Source of the DNA: an uncultured Oscillospiraceae bacterium
GTDB lineage: Bacteria > Bacillota > Clostridia > Oscillospirales > Oscillospiraceae
Direction of reading: 5' to 3'
DNA: 5,530 nt
NCBI GenBank assembly: GCA_900758955.1
Contig: CAAETL010000295.1
Location: 1-5,530, forward strand
In this document: in pieces, positions 5,062 through 5,530 of the stretch
Layout: each line of letters opens with the position of its first letter
Numbering within the stretch: position 1 is the first letter of the stretch
Program-made: the position numbers and the translations under genes
Notes under the pieces: generated by a model
What the model saw: only the letters and a program-made list of their open reading frames with translations
Database searches by the model: none
Told to the model about the DNA's origin: nothing

Positions 5062-5523
5062 GTGTGTTCGGAAGGGGGCGGCGTATCGGTGACCAAGTTT
5101 AAGATAAAATTACGGAACAAACAAACCTTGATTCTAGTACTCTTTTTTATCAGCCTTCTGCCCATGGGACTTCCCCAGTACGGTGGCGGCAGGGAGATGC
5201 AGGAACTGCCGGGCCTGTTCGCGCTGTGCAGCCTTGAGGGGTTCTTTGCAGTGATAGTTGCCCTGCTGGGTATAACCCGCATCATGCCCAGCAGGCGTCT
5301 TAACCGAGCCTACTCCATATTAGGGCTGTTTGGCATCGTCGGGGCTGAAATTTACACCTTTTTCACGTGGTACTACCACACCATTATCGGAGAGATCAGC
5401 CTGCAACGCAGTCTGGAATTCAGCTACCCGGAATTTTGGCTCGGTCTGGCTGCTTCCTGCGCCATGGCGCTGATTTATGTTCTGTTGGAATGGTTGACGC
5501 CGGAGACCGCATCCAAGAATTAA
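5062..5523 (+). CDS. Unrecognised small membrane protein with four predicted helices
   Basis: I do not recognise this family. From GTG 5062 the product has 153 residues. After a basic stretch (TKFKIKLRNK, 11-20) come four hydrophobic segments, roughly 21-38 (LILVLFFISLLP), 50-72 (LFALCSLEGFFAVIVALLG), 83-104 (a Gly-rich helix running into aromatic FFTWYYH) and 124-145 (FWLGLAASCAMALIYVLLEW). The basic N-terminus and the RR before helix 3 suggest both lie in the cytoplasm by the positive-inside rule. No catalytic or binding motif is evident, and there is no cleavable signal peptide that I can defend. GTG 5062 is preferred because GGAGG (5051-5055) lies 6 bases upstream. GTG 5089, giving 144 residues beginning MTKFKIK, is a serious alternative with a weaker AAGGGG site. 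The gene has its own promoter and is divergent from mrnC, so a functional link to its neighbours is not shown. Confidence 0.75.
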   Translation: MCSEGGGVSVTKFKIKLRNKQTLILVLFFISLLPMGLPQYGGGREMQELPGLFALCSLEGFFAVIVALLGITRIMPSRRLNRAYSILGLFGIVGAEIYTFFTWYYHTIIGEISLQRSLEFSYPEFWLGLAASCAMALIYVLLEWLTPETASKN

Positions 5524-5530
5524 CCCCTTC

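Noticed and set aside
1..5530. CRISPR array, insertion sequence, attachment site, tRNA or rRNA.
   Set aside because: I saw no regularly spaced direct repeats, transposase or integrase motifs, terminal inverted repeats around genes, or tRNA cloverleaf or rRNA signatures.

Overview
The window looks like ordinary chromosome from a fairly GC-rich Clostridia-type Firmicute. A gut Oscillospiraceae-like genus is my inference from gene content, not a database match. The evidence is the clostridial-style Rrf2 regulator / NifS / short NifU set, the Firmicute-type Mini-ribonuclease III (MrnC), a full-length RqcH (NFACT) protein, strong AAAGGAGG-type ribosome binding sites and sigma-A-like promoters. I see no mobile element, CRISPR array, tRNA or rRNA, and no clearly new multi-gene system.

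Layout. Bases 2-316 (+) are the 3' end of a probable TetR/AcrR regulator cut by the window edge. Bases 317-408 hold a promoter and an inverted repeat for the Rrf2/IscR-type regulator at 409-846 (+), which ends at a clean terminator (856-884). Bases 885-1042 hold a second promoter and a second imperfect inverted repeat ahead of nifS (1043-2227, +). nifS overlaps nifU (2217-2645, +) by 11 bases. A perfect 18-bp hairpin (2683-2723) separates nifU from the convergent rqcH (2726-4480, -). rqcH follows mrnC (4484-4903, -) after only three bases, so those two form an operon read from a promoter at 4935-4963. A back-to-back promoter (4998-5026) reads right into an unrecognised four-helix membrane protein (about 5062-5523, +).

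How the genes work together. The left half is a minimal iron-sulfur assembly unit. NifS takes sulfur from cysteine, NifU is the scaffold on which the cluster is built, and the Rrf2 protein probably senses cluster status and represses its own promoter and that of nifSU. The right half is a translation/RNA quality unit. MrnC matures the 23S rRNA ends, and RqcH recognises obstructed 50S subunits carrying stalled nascent chains and adds C-terminal alanine tails. The membrane protein has no assigned role.

The points most worth a second look are the paired putative Rrf2 operators, the cysteine-rich tail of NifU, the missing histidine ligand in the Rrf2 protein, the Glu-for-Asp change in the RqcH tRNA-binding motif, and the long perfect hairpin without a strong T-tract.
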